From positions 1 through 64,000 of the forward strand of contig JAODTK010005557.1 of assembly GCA_026419785.1 (NCBI GenBank): 64,000 nucleotides of DNA, in the 5' to 3' direction. Below, one piece after another: positions 12,791 through 22,800 of this stretch. This DNA comes from Sclerodactyla briareus. Its lineage: Eukaryota > Echinodermata > Holothuroidea > Dendrochirotida > Sclerodactylidae. The position numbers and the translations under genes were made by a program. The notes beneath the pieces are model-generated. The model did no database searches and was not told the origin of the DNA. It was given only the letters and a program-made list of their open reading frames with translations. Positions within the stretch are counted from its first letter, which is position 1. The number at the start of each line of letters is the position of its first letter.

Positions 12791-12839
12791 TTTTAGCTGG
12801 GGATGAGCAGCTTCTAAAAGTCATCATGTCTCACCTTCC

Positions 12840-13160
12840 GTTCGTTCGTGCGTTCGTCCATTAGTCCGTATGTTCGTCACGCACTCATCATTAACCAGTG
12901 TTGTAGTCGAGCTCGGCACATCGAGAACGCGATCGAGACCCAGAGGTGTCGAGACCGAGAAGAAGACCAGGAGACACAACTTCGAGACCGAGACCGAGAC
13001 CAACAAGGTCGAGACCGAGATCGAGACGAGACCGAATGTAATAGTTGTATAGGGCAAAAAATGGAAGCCCGAACTGGTAGATGGCATATGTAGACCCAAA
13101 TGCTCTATTTTTTACATGATAGAAAAACTTGCTCGTGATACATTTGGCTTTCAATGATCT
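12840..13160 (+). repeat. TTCG microsatellite followed by GAGACC element
   Basis: 12840-12885 is an irregular run of CGTTCGTTCGT. A very similar run lies at 48195-48240. From about 12900 the sequence changes to irregular GAGACC/GAGACG hexamers up to about 13035, the same motif as at 8890-9220 and 14010-14310. The short tail after it includes a phrase on the minus strand that resembles the element at 8940-8985. Confidence 0.75.
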
Positions 13161-14009
13161 GCAAAAAAGTCAACACCTTCTTATTCCCGGCCATTTCCAC
13201 AATAGACAGGGAATAGTCTAACCATGAGCCATAAAATCAGGGCAGACCTACCAGTGATCATGCATGCCACCGCCAATTCCATCCTCCCCCAGTTCGCCAA
13301 ATTTGTCAGTGAAGCCATGAACCAAAATATTTCCCCCTTCCTCACTAAATATAAAAAGGGTCCAAATAAGATGAGAAGAACAGTCAGGATGCAGACTGAC
13401 CTCTATGTCATCCAACAGTAATGAATATGGTACCGATACGCAATCACAACTGCCACTGCGACTGTCATGGATGAGCCCTCCCACCTCTTCACTTGGTCTA
13501 CCTTTCTATTGGCCTCCCCGGGAGCCATTCTTTCTCTGCATCTTCATCAAGCATCCGAATACTACGGCTTCCTAAAACAGGGAATTAGTGATATCTCCTC
13601 AATGCTGGAGAGTTTTGTGTTGGGGTAGCATATGTAACCGGGTCCCATGTTCTGTTGTATTCATTTAATTTTTATCGTGGCCCAGGGTTCCAATAATATT
13701 AGGGTATGATAAAAAATTCGTGAATAGGCCTAGCCAATACGGCTCTGAAAATCGTGGGAAGCCACAGGATTACTATTCAGTTGAACAGACACATGACAAT
13801 TAATTGGCGCAATTTGATTGGCTAATGCCTAATATATCCACTGTCAAATACAGGCTTTGAAGTGAAGCAACACGAATGAACCCGTTACCAGGCTTCTGCC
13901 TCCTTGTCTACTGTACTGTGGCTTACTTGTGAGGACTGCATTACAAGTTGAGCTAGCAACACTACTGGGCCCTGGGCCAAGGGATCACAAAACTGTTCCC
14001 CACCATTGA
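13161..14009. other. No gene recognised
   Basis: No recognisable coding frame. A 65-codon open frame near 13224-13421 has no known motif. The segment ends with GGCCCACTCCACTTTG, the opening of the GAGACC element that follows. Confidence 0.4.
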
Positions 14010-14310
14010 CCACGTTAAAGGCCCACTCCACTTTGTGCTAGTTACATAAGTTTTGGTTTTAAAAGCTCGAACACAATGGAATTGCAGGTTGTTTGTTCCC
14101 TGTACTAAAAGTTATTCCGAGGGAAGAAACACAACACACAAGGTTTTTGCTGGTCTGAAGACGAAACCGGAAGACTTCCGAGACCAGAAGCGGTTCGAAC
14201 CGAGGCCAACAGGGTGTCAAGACCGAGATCGAGACGAGACCGAAAAACACTGGTCATCGAGACAGAGACACGGGTCGAGACACTACAACACTGCCTCCTA
14301 AACCGTACAT
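14010..14310 (+). repeat. GAGACC-repeat interspersed element (direct copy)
   Basis: Direct-orientation copy of the element seen inverted at 8890-9220. It starts with GGCCCACTCCACTTTG, carries AAGGTTTTTGCTGGTCT near 14140, and ends in GAGACCGAGATCGAGACG-like hexamers up to about 14285. The two copies are similar across their full length apart from small gaps. Confidence 0.75.
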
Positions 14311-14785
14311 ACGATCAAGTTTGTAATTGGTGGCTGGATGAAGCTATGTCACTGTGCATGGCCCTGAGTTACAATTTTGTTTGCATCGTATGATTAGATT
14401 TCGATTAAATCAGATTAATACCCCAAATTCCCACACCATCTATGAATCTCTGAGGTTTGTTACATTACACACTAGCAGATAGTGTTTATCTTATGTCAGC
14501 AGGGACCAGGTACGCAACCTAAGTGAGCTAGTTCACAATGAAAACCATTGTCCAGGGGAAGATGATTTGTCTGTCAACACATCCCGCTCGTTTCTATTTG
14601 GTTATGAAAATTGGTCACCCAGAAAGAGTGGTTCCACATGTTGGGTTTTAGTCTGCAATGGTTGTTTCAAGGGTGTATGTCAGGATTTACCATGATGAGA
14701 CTTTAGAAGCGAGAGGAGAGATGTTTAGTGAGGAGGTATGGGGGGAGTGAATGTCGGAATACAAGAAAGGCCAAAACAGGCTAGT

Positions 14786-16049
14786 GATTCCTTGACTCTT
14801 TCTGACAACATGTAGCCTGACACAAGGACAAATTGGAGCTCTTATGGCAACATACTTTGAAAATGTCCCATTTCTCCCAACCAACAAGTGATAACCTTGT
14901 AAGAAATTACACACTAAATTTTCAAGGTTTCAGCCTTTGCTCTGGTGCTCTGACCTGATCCCCAAACAATAGCGTTATGTAAGCAGCATAAGGAATCAGA
15001 CATACCAGTATGTGCTTCATCCATCCAGTGTGGTCAGGTTATCGTGTTACAAGCCAACATGGTCAGAAACCCTAGACTTTCCATAAATTTTCTATTTTGA
15101 CCAAAATTAAATCCCGACACTCAACCAAAAAAACAATGGGGGCCTGGACTCCCCATAAGTACACACCAAATTTCAGCTTGATCAGATAAACCATTCTGGA
15201 ACTATCTGTGTCTACATGGTTTTCAGACATTGAACAGTTGAATGATGACCTTGACTGAACCCAAAACATAGGGGTCCATGTATTTTGTTGTTTTTTTTTT
15301 TTTTTTTTTTGTTTTTCATAGGGGACACCTCTCCAGTATGAGCTTCATCCATCCAGTTGGGGTGAGCTCGTGTCACAGCACAAAATGGCCGAAATATGAC
15401 GTTTACACTAATTTTACTATTTTTGACCAAAATTCACCTAAACCTAAACCAAAAACATAGGGTTCCTGTACTCCATAAAGAAGCTAAATAACAAATTTCA
15501 AACTGATGTCAGACCAACCATTGGACTTATCGTGTCACAAGGTTCTCAGACTTTGACCTTGGTGACCTCAAAATGACCTGACCTGCCCCAAAACGTTAGG
15601 TTTCATGTTATTCATCATAGGGAAAACACACCTACAACGGGGTTGAGTTATCGTGTAACATGCTAAAGTTGGCCAAAATATGACTTCTCACAAATTTCAT
15701 GTTTTGACTAAAATTCACCCGACCCATACCGAAACAATGGGGTTCCTGTACTTCCTAATAAGAAGCTGCATACAAATTCAACCGATCAGGCAACATTCTG
15801 GACTGATCGTGTTCACAGGGTTCATACTTTGACTAATGGTGACATCAGATGACCTCTGACTGACCACCAAAACAGTAGGGACCATGTACACCTTAGGGGA
15901 AACCAACATACCAAGTATGGGCTTGATCCATCAGGTGGGGCTCGAGTTGTTGTGTTCACAAGACTAAGCGGCACACACATACATACAACACATACACACA
16001 CACACACACTGTCATGACTGCATAGATTCCTCGACTTCGTCAAGGAATC
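14786..16049 (+). mobile_element. Helentron/HINE-like element with about 300-base tandem core
   Basis: The block begins with GATTCCTTGAC (14786-14796) and ends with a hairpin whose arms are GATTCCT and AGGAATC (16025-16049). In between are about three units of roughly 280-330 bases, each with the phrases 'tttgacct...ccaaaacaatagg', 'tatcgtgt.acaag' and 'gaccaaaattcac'. A (CA)n tract lies at about 15970-16010, just before the hairpin. A poly-T run at 15289-15310 interrupts one unit. Short inverted termini, core tandem repeats, a microsatellite and a 3' hairpin are the hallmarks described for HINE or 'pearl' elements. No Rep/helicase gene is present, so it would be non-autonomous. The class assignment is inference. 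Confidence 0.55.
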
Positions 16050-16129
16050 AAAAATCGGTTTCTGACTCAGTTTAACTGATCCTACACATACAGCTACTGC
16101 TCGCCAGCTCAAGACGTTCACAATTGCTC

Positions 16130-16745
16130 TTGTTTGCCTCGGACGATATTTCGAAGCGGATGCCACTATAGGCGGTGGGAAGTGAGCATGTTGATTTTTC
16201 GTTCCTGCCCCAAACTCACTGGAAAATGAATTAGCACTGTCTAGTCATACGAGGTACCAGCGAACACCGCAGAAGAACGGAAATTGCCTGCCCGGTCAGA
16301 AAAGGACAAAACGAACCGCTGCAAAATATCGAAGTGTGATCTCATAGGGAGTATAAATGTTAGCTTGAGTTGTAGAGAGAACAGTCTTGGATATTGAGTG
16401 CAAACTATTGAGCGGATAGGTCGAGGAAATCATACAAGAAGATTTTGGTTCTCGACATCCCCTGAGCAGAGGCACTTTCTGGAGAAAAAGAATAACCACC
16501 GAAACTACCCAAGACGAAATGTGTCTTCACAGGACAAAGCTGGTCCGAGGTCCAATTGTCAGATGTTGATACTGGATGCATGTTTCCGGGATCCTCGACT
16601 AGGACCAAGACTATCAGTGCGCCATTATAGGTGGCGTGAACGACCAAGAAAGTTTGGTTGCAGGAAAACCCCAGATCATCCAAAATGCAGTTTCTGGCGA
16701 GCAGGGCGCTCCATAGGTGACGCGAAGCAAAACAAGAAAATATAG
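16130..16745 (+). repeat. Interspersed tandem repeat, unit about 200-220 bases, copy 2
   Basis: Same family and orientation as 12150-12790. The palindromic phrase appears near 16162-16175 (GCCACTATAGGCGGTGG) and near 16618-16638 (GCGCCATTATAGGTGGCG). The phrases 'ttttggttctcgacatcccc' and 'tggatattgag' are shared with copy 1. Two opposite 115-codon frames inside are shadows of the repeat. Confidence 0.7.
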
Positions 16746-18830
16746 ATAACATTTTGGGGTATTGAGCACTAATCAGGGATCAATGGCATGTGTGTGAAGA
16801 ACTAACGGAAACCACCTGAGATAGGATTGCAGTACAAGGCTGGTTGAGTCGGGGGGGGGGGGGGACTTTTGGGTGTTTCAGGAAATATGTTGCACAGCGT
16901 GTTTATCCCGGTAAGATTTTCAGTTGAATTAGTTGGGCATAGGTCGCAGAATTTGATTTCAATCATTTTATTGCGTTGTTAGGCCCAGACAGGCACAATG
17001 TTATCTCTGCTACACCAGCAATCAGGAGGGGCTACGTTTTGCGCTGCTAAGACATACGCCATGGCAGTGACAGGACTAAATAAAAACTAAGAAAAAGACT
17101 GAGAATCCAGAAAACATAATCTAAAACAAGGATCTCGAAAGATAGATTTGAAAATTGAACAAATCTGAAGAGAAAGGCAGCCTATGGTTGGAAAAAGTCA
17201 TGATAGCTATACTCTGTGAATGATAGAAAAAACAAGACAATATACACTACGTAGTATTAAATAAAGTACATACATGAATACCTCCATACACAACCGATAT
17301 GTACTAAAATAATGGATCTAAAATGGCCAGATATAGAATCTATTGTGGCAGGTGTGACGATAGTAAAATAATAAACACCCCAGAATTAGCTGCGTAATAT
17401 AGTAGAGTCAGAGTGTAATGTTAGTGTTTCTGATGGTGGGGATATATTCAAAAGCGCTTCACAGATAAACACCGTGATCCCTCCACAATTGTCGCAATGG
17501 AAGTATGGTCTTTGCTATTGTAGATGTATTGCTGTAGCCCTAATTATCGCATGAGTGTGGTGAAGTGCCCCTGCCCAAGGGCACATGGAAAGAACATAAA
17601 CAGCGTGTGGATTTAAAATTCACATCCTCCACAAACCTGCGATACGGCCAAATAACAAAGATCAAAACAGAATCAGCTTGTGGATTTAATACATCCCTCA
17701 CAAACCCTGCGATACGGCAAATATAACAAAGATTCGTAATCTCAGACTTCGATCAATGGGACTTCTTTAACTGAGACTTATCGAGATGGTCTCGATGTTG
17801 AGCAAGTGACAATACCATAATTCCATGGAAATCGCCTGACAAATGTGTTCACTGAAATCATGGCGGTTCAACACTCACATCCTGAAAACCGACTTTGTAG
17901 GCCAATAAATACTCGCACTCGAAGCGGAATCCGCGGTTTTCTACAAGAGGCACGATTGTCGACTGTTGTCTAGAACAACAGAACTCCTACTTTAGCCCTA
18001 TACTCCCAATTGGATAGGTGAAGATACTAATAGGTATTGCGATTTTAAGAGTACTACATATCTGTAGTATAGAATATAAATCACGTTAACATTTTTTCTC
18101 TCTATGGAAACTGGACCCGACGGTATGTGGCCCGACAGCTGTAGACAACCAGGACAGAGATTTTGCTGAACAGTGAAAAGACACAGGCACATATAGAATA
18201 TATACGAAAGGGGGTCTGTTGTCCAAACCATAACTAAGCCTATAGCTTCAGATGCTGAATTTTTCTTGATATTGAAGACACTGTTTTGTTTTTCCGTATC
18301 CATTACCCACGTGAAATAACGCGAAGCGGCGACGATTGTAGAGTCAATCATCACGGGAGTCCAACTCCACTTACCACTGCTCGTCGCGGTTGGGTTTCAC
18401 CGAGTCCCTTGACCTCTCAAGTGAAATTCCATAACTGCGAATAGGGGGTGCGACACGGATCGATAAAATTCACGTGCGCACGCTCTTCATCGCGTATTCG
18501 ATTTGACAGAGATAGAGATTTCATAGACCCTTTTCGCAAAAGCATGTGCGGGACACTGTGGGATAGTTTCGTTGCATGCTGGGAATACAGGGGATCGTTT
18601 TGTGGAAAAAAATTAATTTAATATCTTTCTCATTCTTGTGCAGATTGTCTCAAAATTTATTCTGTTGTCCCCGATAATTGTGTACATCTTAACGTGACAA
18701 ATATGGCTAAGGTGCTTTCTTCGCTGATTTTTTTTATCGCTGAATTCCTAATTGGCCTTCGTGGGCGAAAGAGGCAAATGCTCCGGATAGGCAAAAAACT
18801 ATCTGTAATGATGCCGCCAGCACCGCGATT
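16746..18830. other. No gene recognised; one small tandem duplication
   Basis: About 2 kb of unique-looking sequence with a G run at 16850-16864. The part 17600-17750 is a two-copy tandem duplication of about 75 bases, both copies containing GTGGATTTAA and CTGCGATACGG. The minus frame 17998-18354 is open for 118 codons without any motif that I recognise. Confidence 0.45.
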
Positions 18831-18835
18831 ATCTC

Positions 18836-18857
18836 TTTTTTTTTTTTTTTTTTTTTT
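18836..18857. repeat. Poly-T tract
   Basis: About 22 uninterrupted T residues. On the minus strand this could be the poly-A tail of a retroposed sequence, but nothing recognisable lies next to it. Confidence 0.8.
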
Positions 18858-19308
18858 AGATAGAATATCTATAGAATTTCTTCCTCATAAAACACAATCA
18901 ACATAGATCGAATACATGCTCTGCTGCATCTCTATGGTCTTTCAGCGAAGTCGCATGGTTCAATGGGATTCATTCGCGTTCCATATTAACGTGGAATGCA
19001 ACTTCGAATTCTAACAATAGCCCATCGCACTTTAGAGACTAACAACCACTTCCATGAACGCAGTGTGCGGCATGAATTGTGAGGAATTGCAGTTCTGCGG
19101 GGGAGAATGATTTTTTGTAAGGAGGGAATACAGGTATGATGAGATAAGAGGGAGATGAATATCAACAACGAAGAAAGAGGACCCGAAGGAGCTCGATGAG
19201 GACGATACTTATATAGAATCAATTATCGGCGATGCGGCGTCCAATACGGTGCGCATCGGGACACGGATAATTCTACTATCAGTGTCGCTTCTATTCATTC
19301 GATGGTCG

Positions 19309-19347
19309 TGTGTGTGTGTGTGTGTGTGTTGTGTGTGTGTGTGTGTT
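19309..19347. repeat. (GT)n microsatellite
   Basis: GT dinucleotides with one slip, about 39 bases. Confidence 0.95.
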
Positions 19348-19737
19348 ACGAGACTGCCGCTATATTTGACAAACTAAATTGCGGCTTATTAGAAACTCTC
19401 ATCAATTTATCCGAATGACTGTCATTATAATGGTCATGATGACCAACCCGTATACGCACGTATGGAACGTAGCCTCGGTCGGCCACTCCACCGGGACAAA
19501 CTGCTGCGTTGTAAAACTATTGGAGTGTTCAGTATTACTACTCCTTCCAACGCGACCTATTTCATCACGTGCTCTGTTGGAGCGATGTATGGGTGATTGT
19601 GGCACAGAGAGTCCTTTTGACCCAATCAAAAGTTGATCGGATCTACAGACGGAAACTACGAACGACTATAAACCACCAGTACTCATAGCTTCAGGCGATT
19701 CTTCATTTTAAATTTGTTCAAGTCACTAAACATTCAG

Positions 19738-20014
19738 AAATGGTATGATCATATTGGAGGAAATCACGCCAAAAGACGTCTCACGAACAGTCAAGATTGA
19801 AAACATCTCGTTTTCGTTCGGATCTTTGTCATGTCCTGATGATTTCTTGAAGCTCTTCGATACCGACGTCGTTCCCTCTTCGATGGATAGGGGATACGAC
19901 TCCGGGTGCTTGCTTGAGGCATTCCGGGGGCCTTCACGTATAGTTAGGGATCGACAATGGTCTATTCGACCGTTATCGTCTGTGAAGAGAGAGTGGTCAA
20001 AATTTAGGGAGTGA
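19738..20014 (+). CDS. Candidate coding exon 1 of plus-strand gene, function unknown
   Basis: After an acceptor-like ATTCAG (19732-19737) the frame containing ATG at 19745 stays open to TGA at 20012. It encodes a mixed, globular-looking peptide with segments such as ITPKDVSRTVKIENISFSFG and DRGYDSGCLLEAFRGPSRIV. Third codon positions favour G and C more than the surroundings, which supports coding. A GT at 20010-20011 (GA|GTGAAA) could serve as donor, so the TGA need not be a true stop. No domain was recognised. The opposite strand is also open here for 98 codons, so strand is not certain. I favour plus because of codon use and the three plus-strand exons downstream. Confidence 0.4.
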
Positions 20015-20449
20015 AAAATCAACAGAATGGGTGGGAATAGGTAAAAATTAGATCGATCGAGGATACCCTCGATGTGGCAGAATGTGTACTTGAATGAGTT
20101 AGGTAATATTCAAGGCATTAGCGCGGAGGCCCTGAGATCCAAACAGCCAGGGGACCTTCAAGCAACTCCCTACCTCCTGAAGTAATCTATTCAATATACG
20201 TGGAAACAATATAGGTACACCCAGGAATGGATTGTAAACGTGAGCCGAAAGTGTTGGACTTATCCGGATCGGACATTTAAATATTTGGGAATACTGACCA
20301 GCAGTGAATGAGGAGCTTGCAAAGCGGATTGAGAGTGGCACCATTCAGAAGATTTGGTATTACGACTAATACTATCAAGCCACCAATATCTTTTTAATGC
20401 ATTAATCAACAGGATTAAATACAACAAAATCGAAAAGGTGCTTGCACCA

Positions 20450-21062
20450 CCCACTAGGTAAGTAGGACGGTAGATAATAAAGGTCGACAGGTTGAAAGGT
20501 AAATAAAGTCTGGTAGGCAGGTAGGTAGGTAGGTAGCTAGGAGATAGCCTAGCTAGTCGCTGGGGGTTAAGAGGGCATGGAGTGTATAGGTAGTAGCCAG
20601 CTAGACGGGAGGTGGATGGTATATAGGTAAGGAGGGCTAGGGCCAAACCGATTAATGATGAACTGGTAGGCTATATAGGTGGGTAGCTTGTTAAAGTCAA
20701 GTAGGTAATAAATTGGTATATTGTAGTAGCCCTAAGCTAAGTCAATATATATTAACTGGTATATTTGTAGGTAAGATTGCCGAGTCGGTAATTAGGCGAA
20801 CTGGATACAGGTAACCAACCCCCTAGCAGGACAGGGAGTGGTATATAAGCTGACAAGGGGTAGACGTAGCTAAGTGGTAGGTAGGTAGAGAGCTTAGCTA
20901 GTACCTGCCTATATATATCTAATATGATAATAACAACAATAACGATGGGATAACGGTAACAATGGATGATTCATGATCATGATACTAATAACAAAAACCA
21001 ATAGCAATAAACAATAACGATGACGATGACGATAATGATGATGATGATGATGATGATGATGC
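20450..21062. repeat. Degenerate TAGG-rich region, then (GAT)n
   Basis: 20450-20910 is rich in GTAGGTAGG and relatives (AGCTAGG, GGTAGGTAG), strongly degenerated. 20930-21062 continues with ATAACAAT-like triplets and a clean (GAT)n run at 21010-21062. If the plus-strand gene is real, this lies in an intron. Confidence 0.85.
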
Positions 21063-21137
21063 AGTGAACTGTGATGATGTGATGATAACATGGTCGTGCT
21101 GGTACAAGTTGGAAAGAGGGAGCTGTTTTACTCACAG

Positions 21138-21269
21138 GAATATCCTCCTCAAACATCGAAGGTTAGAAATACAACTACACAACCAACATAGCATCGACCC
21201 ATCACTGAATCTGAGAACGTGGCGGGACCGCCTCCTCTGCCAGCATTGGAGCTGATCATTGTATCTGCG
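21138..21269 (+). CDS. Candidate coding exon 2 of plus-strand gene
   Basis: The exon is bordered by acceptor CTCACAG (ending 21137) and donor GCG|GTAGAT (GT at 21270). It is 132 bases, exactly 44 codons in phase 0, and encodes EYPPQTSK at its start and the proline-rich GPPPLPALELIIVSA at its end. One in-frame TAG sits at 21189-21191. It may be a sequencing error or a true null mutation. The intron to the next exon would be only 57 bases. No domain was recognised. Confidence 0.45.
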
Positions 21270-21326
21270 GTAGATAAAATGTGCGCAAATATTTAATCTG
21301 ATGCAGAAGTTTCTCCTCTCTTTCAG

Positions 21327-21542
21327 TACGTTCCCAAGACACTGGAATCCCGGCGGACCATCGTAATTGTACAAGACAGGAGTACTAATCCAACAGAAGT
21401 AGACGCGATTTTGAATATGCTGCCCACCCACTTCAGAGACAGTTTCAGAGCAAGTGATCCTTCGTTAGGGGCGGATGAGGATCGACAGCCAAAAACCAAC
21501 CCGTCTCCCTCCTATTCGTCCCACAGTGATCGAACTCTATAA
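21327..21542 (+). CDS. Candidate coding exon 3 of plus-strand gene
   Basis: A textbook acceptor (TTCTCCTCTCTTTCAG, ending 21326) precedes a phase-0 frame of 71 codons ending at TAA 21540. The peptide begins YVPKTLESRRTIVIVQDRS, has an acidic/polar middle with LPTHFRDSFRASD, and a Ser/Pro-rich end. The TIVIV strand followed by a helix-like DAILNML suggests a folded alpha/beta element, but I cannot assign a family. No convincing donor was found before the stop, so either this is a terminal exon or the exon-4 join is blurred by an indel. Confidence 0.5.
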   Translation, partial: YVPKTLESRRTIVIVQDRSTNPTEVDAILNMLPTHFRDSFRASDPSLGADEDRQPKTNPSPSYSSHSDRTL

Positions 21543-21770
21543 TCAGAATTATAATCGCTAGTGTTGGCCCTTTGGTGCACCCCCAGTAATGTTTACACAT
21601 TAGCAGCCTTGCCATTGTTACCTCTACAGTTCATTGTTTTACGTGTGTAGTTGTGTATTTTGGGTTGTATTTTAATGTTAATCCATCTATTGCTGTTGAG
21701 AGCATTGATTGCCCTGTGCGGGTTGTAATAATGATCTTATTTATCTTATTAAGAATCGTTCTGTTTCCAG

Positions 21771-21875
21771 AGAGCAGTTCATCTTTCCGAACATTACAAG
21801 GAGGTCATCCATAGTTTAGAAGATCAGCTAGCACGCTCAGAAAATGATAGCAGTGACAATCTGATGACTATTTGA
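21771..21875 (+). CDS. Candidate terminal exon of plus-strand gene
   Basis: An acceptor TCTGTTTCCAG ends at 21770. The following frame encodes 34 residues including HLSEHYKEVIHSLEDQLARS, amphipathic and coiled-coil-like, with an acidic Ser-rich tail, and stops at TGA 21873-21875. Short charged C-termini of this kind are usual for intracellular adaptor or receptor tails, but that is only a style argument. The phase does not join cleanly to exon 3 as the sequence stands. Confidence 0.45.
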   Translation, partial: RAVHLSEHYKEVIHSLEDQLARSENDSSDNLMTI

Positions 21876-22708
21876 ACAAGGAAGCGCAACCGTCTAGAAT
21901 AGCGGAACCTTTTGTAAGTAGTACCCTGTTATCGGGCCGTAAATACGGGGGCGTGGGGGTGTGAAACCCCGCCTTGAGATATTGAAAAGTCGGTCGAGCG
22001 GTCGATTTTAGGGCACCTTGAATAGACCCCCGAAGATGATGTTCGTGAACGAGGAATTCCATAAAAACTGTAACAAAGGGACCGTGGTACAGGAAGCACC
22101 TACGGAAGAAATTGCAACCTCCCCCCCGCCCCCTCCACAGGTCGCCGAAGAAAAAAAATAGTGAATAAAAAGTCGAGTTCAGATGAACATCTTTAGGTCC
22201 CATAGGCTCACACCCCCTTGCGAAAATGTGGTGAACGCCCCTGTCTGGTATTGTACAAGAGACTAAAAGGGCGTTTCTGTTATTGAACATTCATGTGAAT
22301 GGAGAATGAAAAAATGTGCTAGTTTGTCCCTGAATGGTATCACCATCGTGAACACTGTATGGAAGTCGGATGATGCAATGTACAGAGTAACTTTAACTGT
22401 GAAGAAACAGGTTTCCCTTTGTGAATAAAGCGACAAAACGCCCAAAGAGAAATGCAGTAGAGCGGGGTCACTCTACGGGTCTGGTGAATATGGTTGTATG
22501 GACGAATTGAATCCCCCAAGGACCAATTACCCCATACACATAAACAATTCTTGGAGACCTCGAAAGGATCGATTTCGTATACCTTCGCGGGATAAGAAAA
22601 ATAACAATAAGTGGTAAGAAAGAATGGACTTCAGCACAATGATATCTTCTCCCGAATTTTTCAGCAGGCAACGCTCAACTTCCCAGAATGGCCAAATTAC
22701 GTTGTTAT

Positions 22709-22800
22709 TTAGATATAATGAACAATGTCTATAAAACAGCTGACGTGGCGGCAGTCCCAGGTTGGCGTTCCCAGTTTGGTACGTCTCCCAACATCATTCA
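22709..22800 (-). CDS. Kinase exon: C-lobe end (subdomain XI) and stop
   Basis: On the minus strand the frame reads NWERQPGT followed, after a small frame slip, by FIDIVHYI and TAA at 22709-22711. In receptor kinases the corresponding stretch is W(E/H)xxPxxRPTF, then an (F/I)xxIVxxL-like helix. Here the Arg-Pro-Thr part is blurred by an indel around 22745-22755. The acceptor is not clean. The protein would end almost directly after the kinase domain. Confidence 0.7.

Noticed and set aside
12848-13154. Arg-Asp-repeat proteins on both strands
   Set aside because: They come from the irregular GAGACC hexamer of a repeat element that recurs at 8890-9220 and 14010-14310.
16398-16752. Two opposite 115-codon frames
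   Set aside because: They overlap fully on opposite strands inside a dispersed repeat and have no motif.
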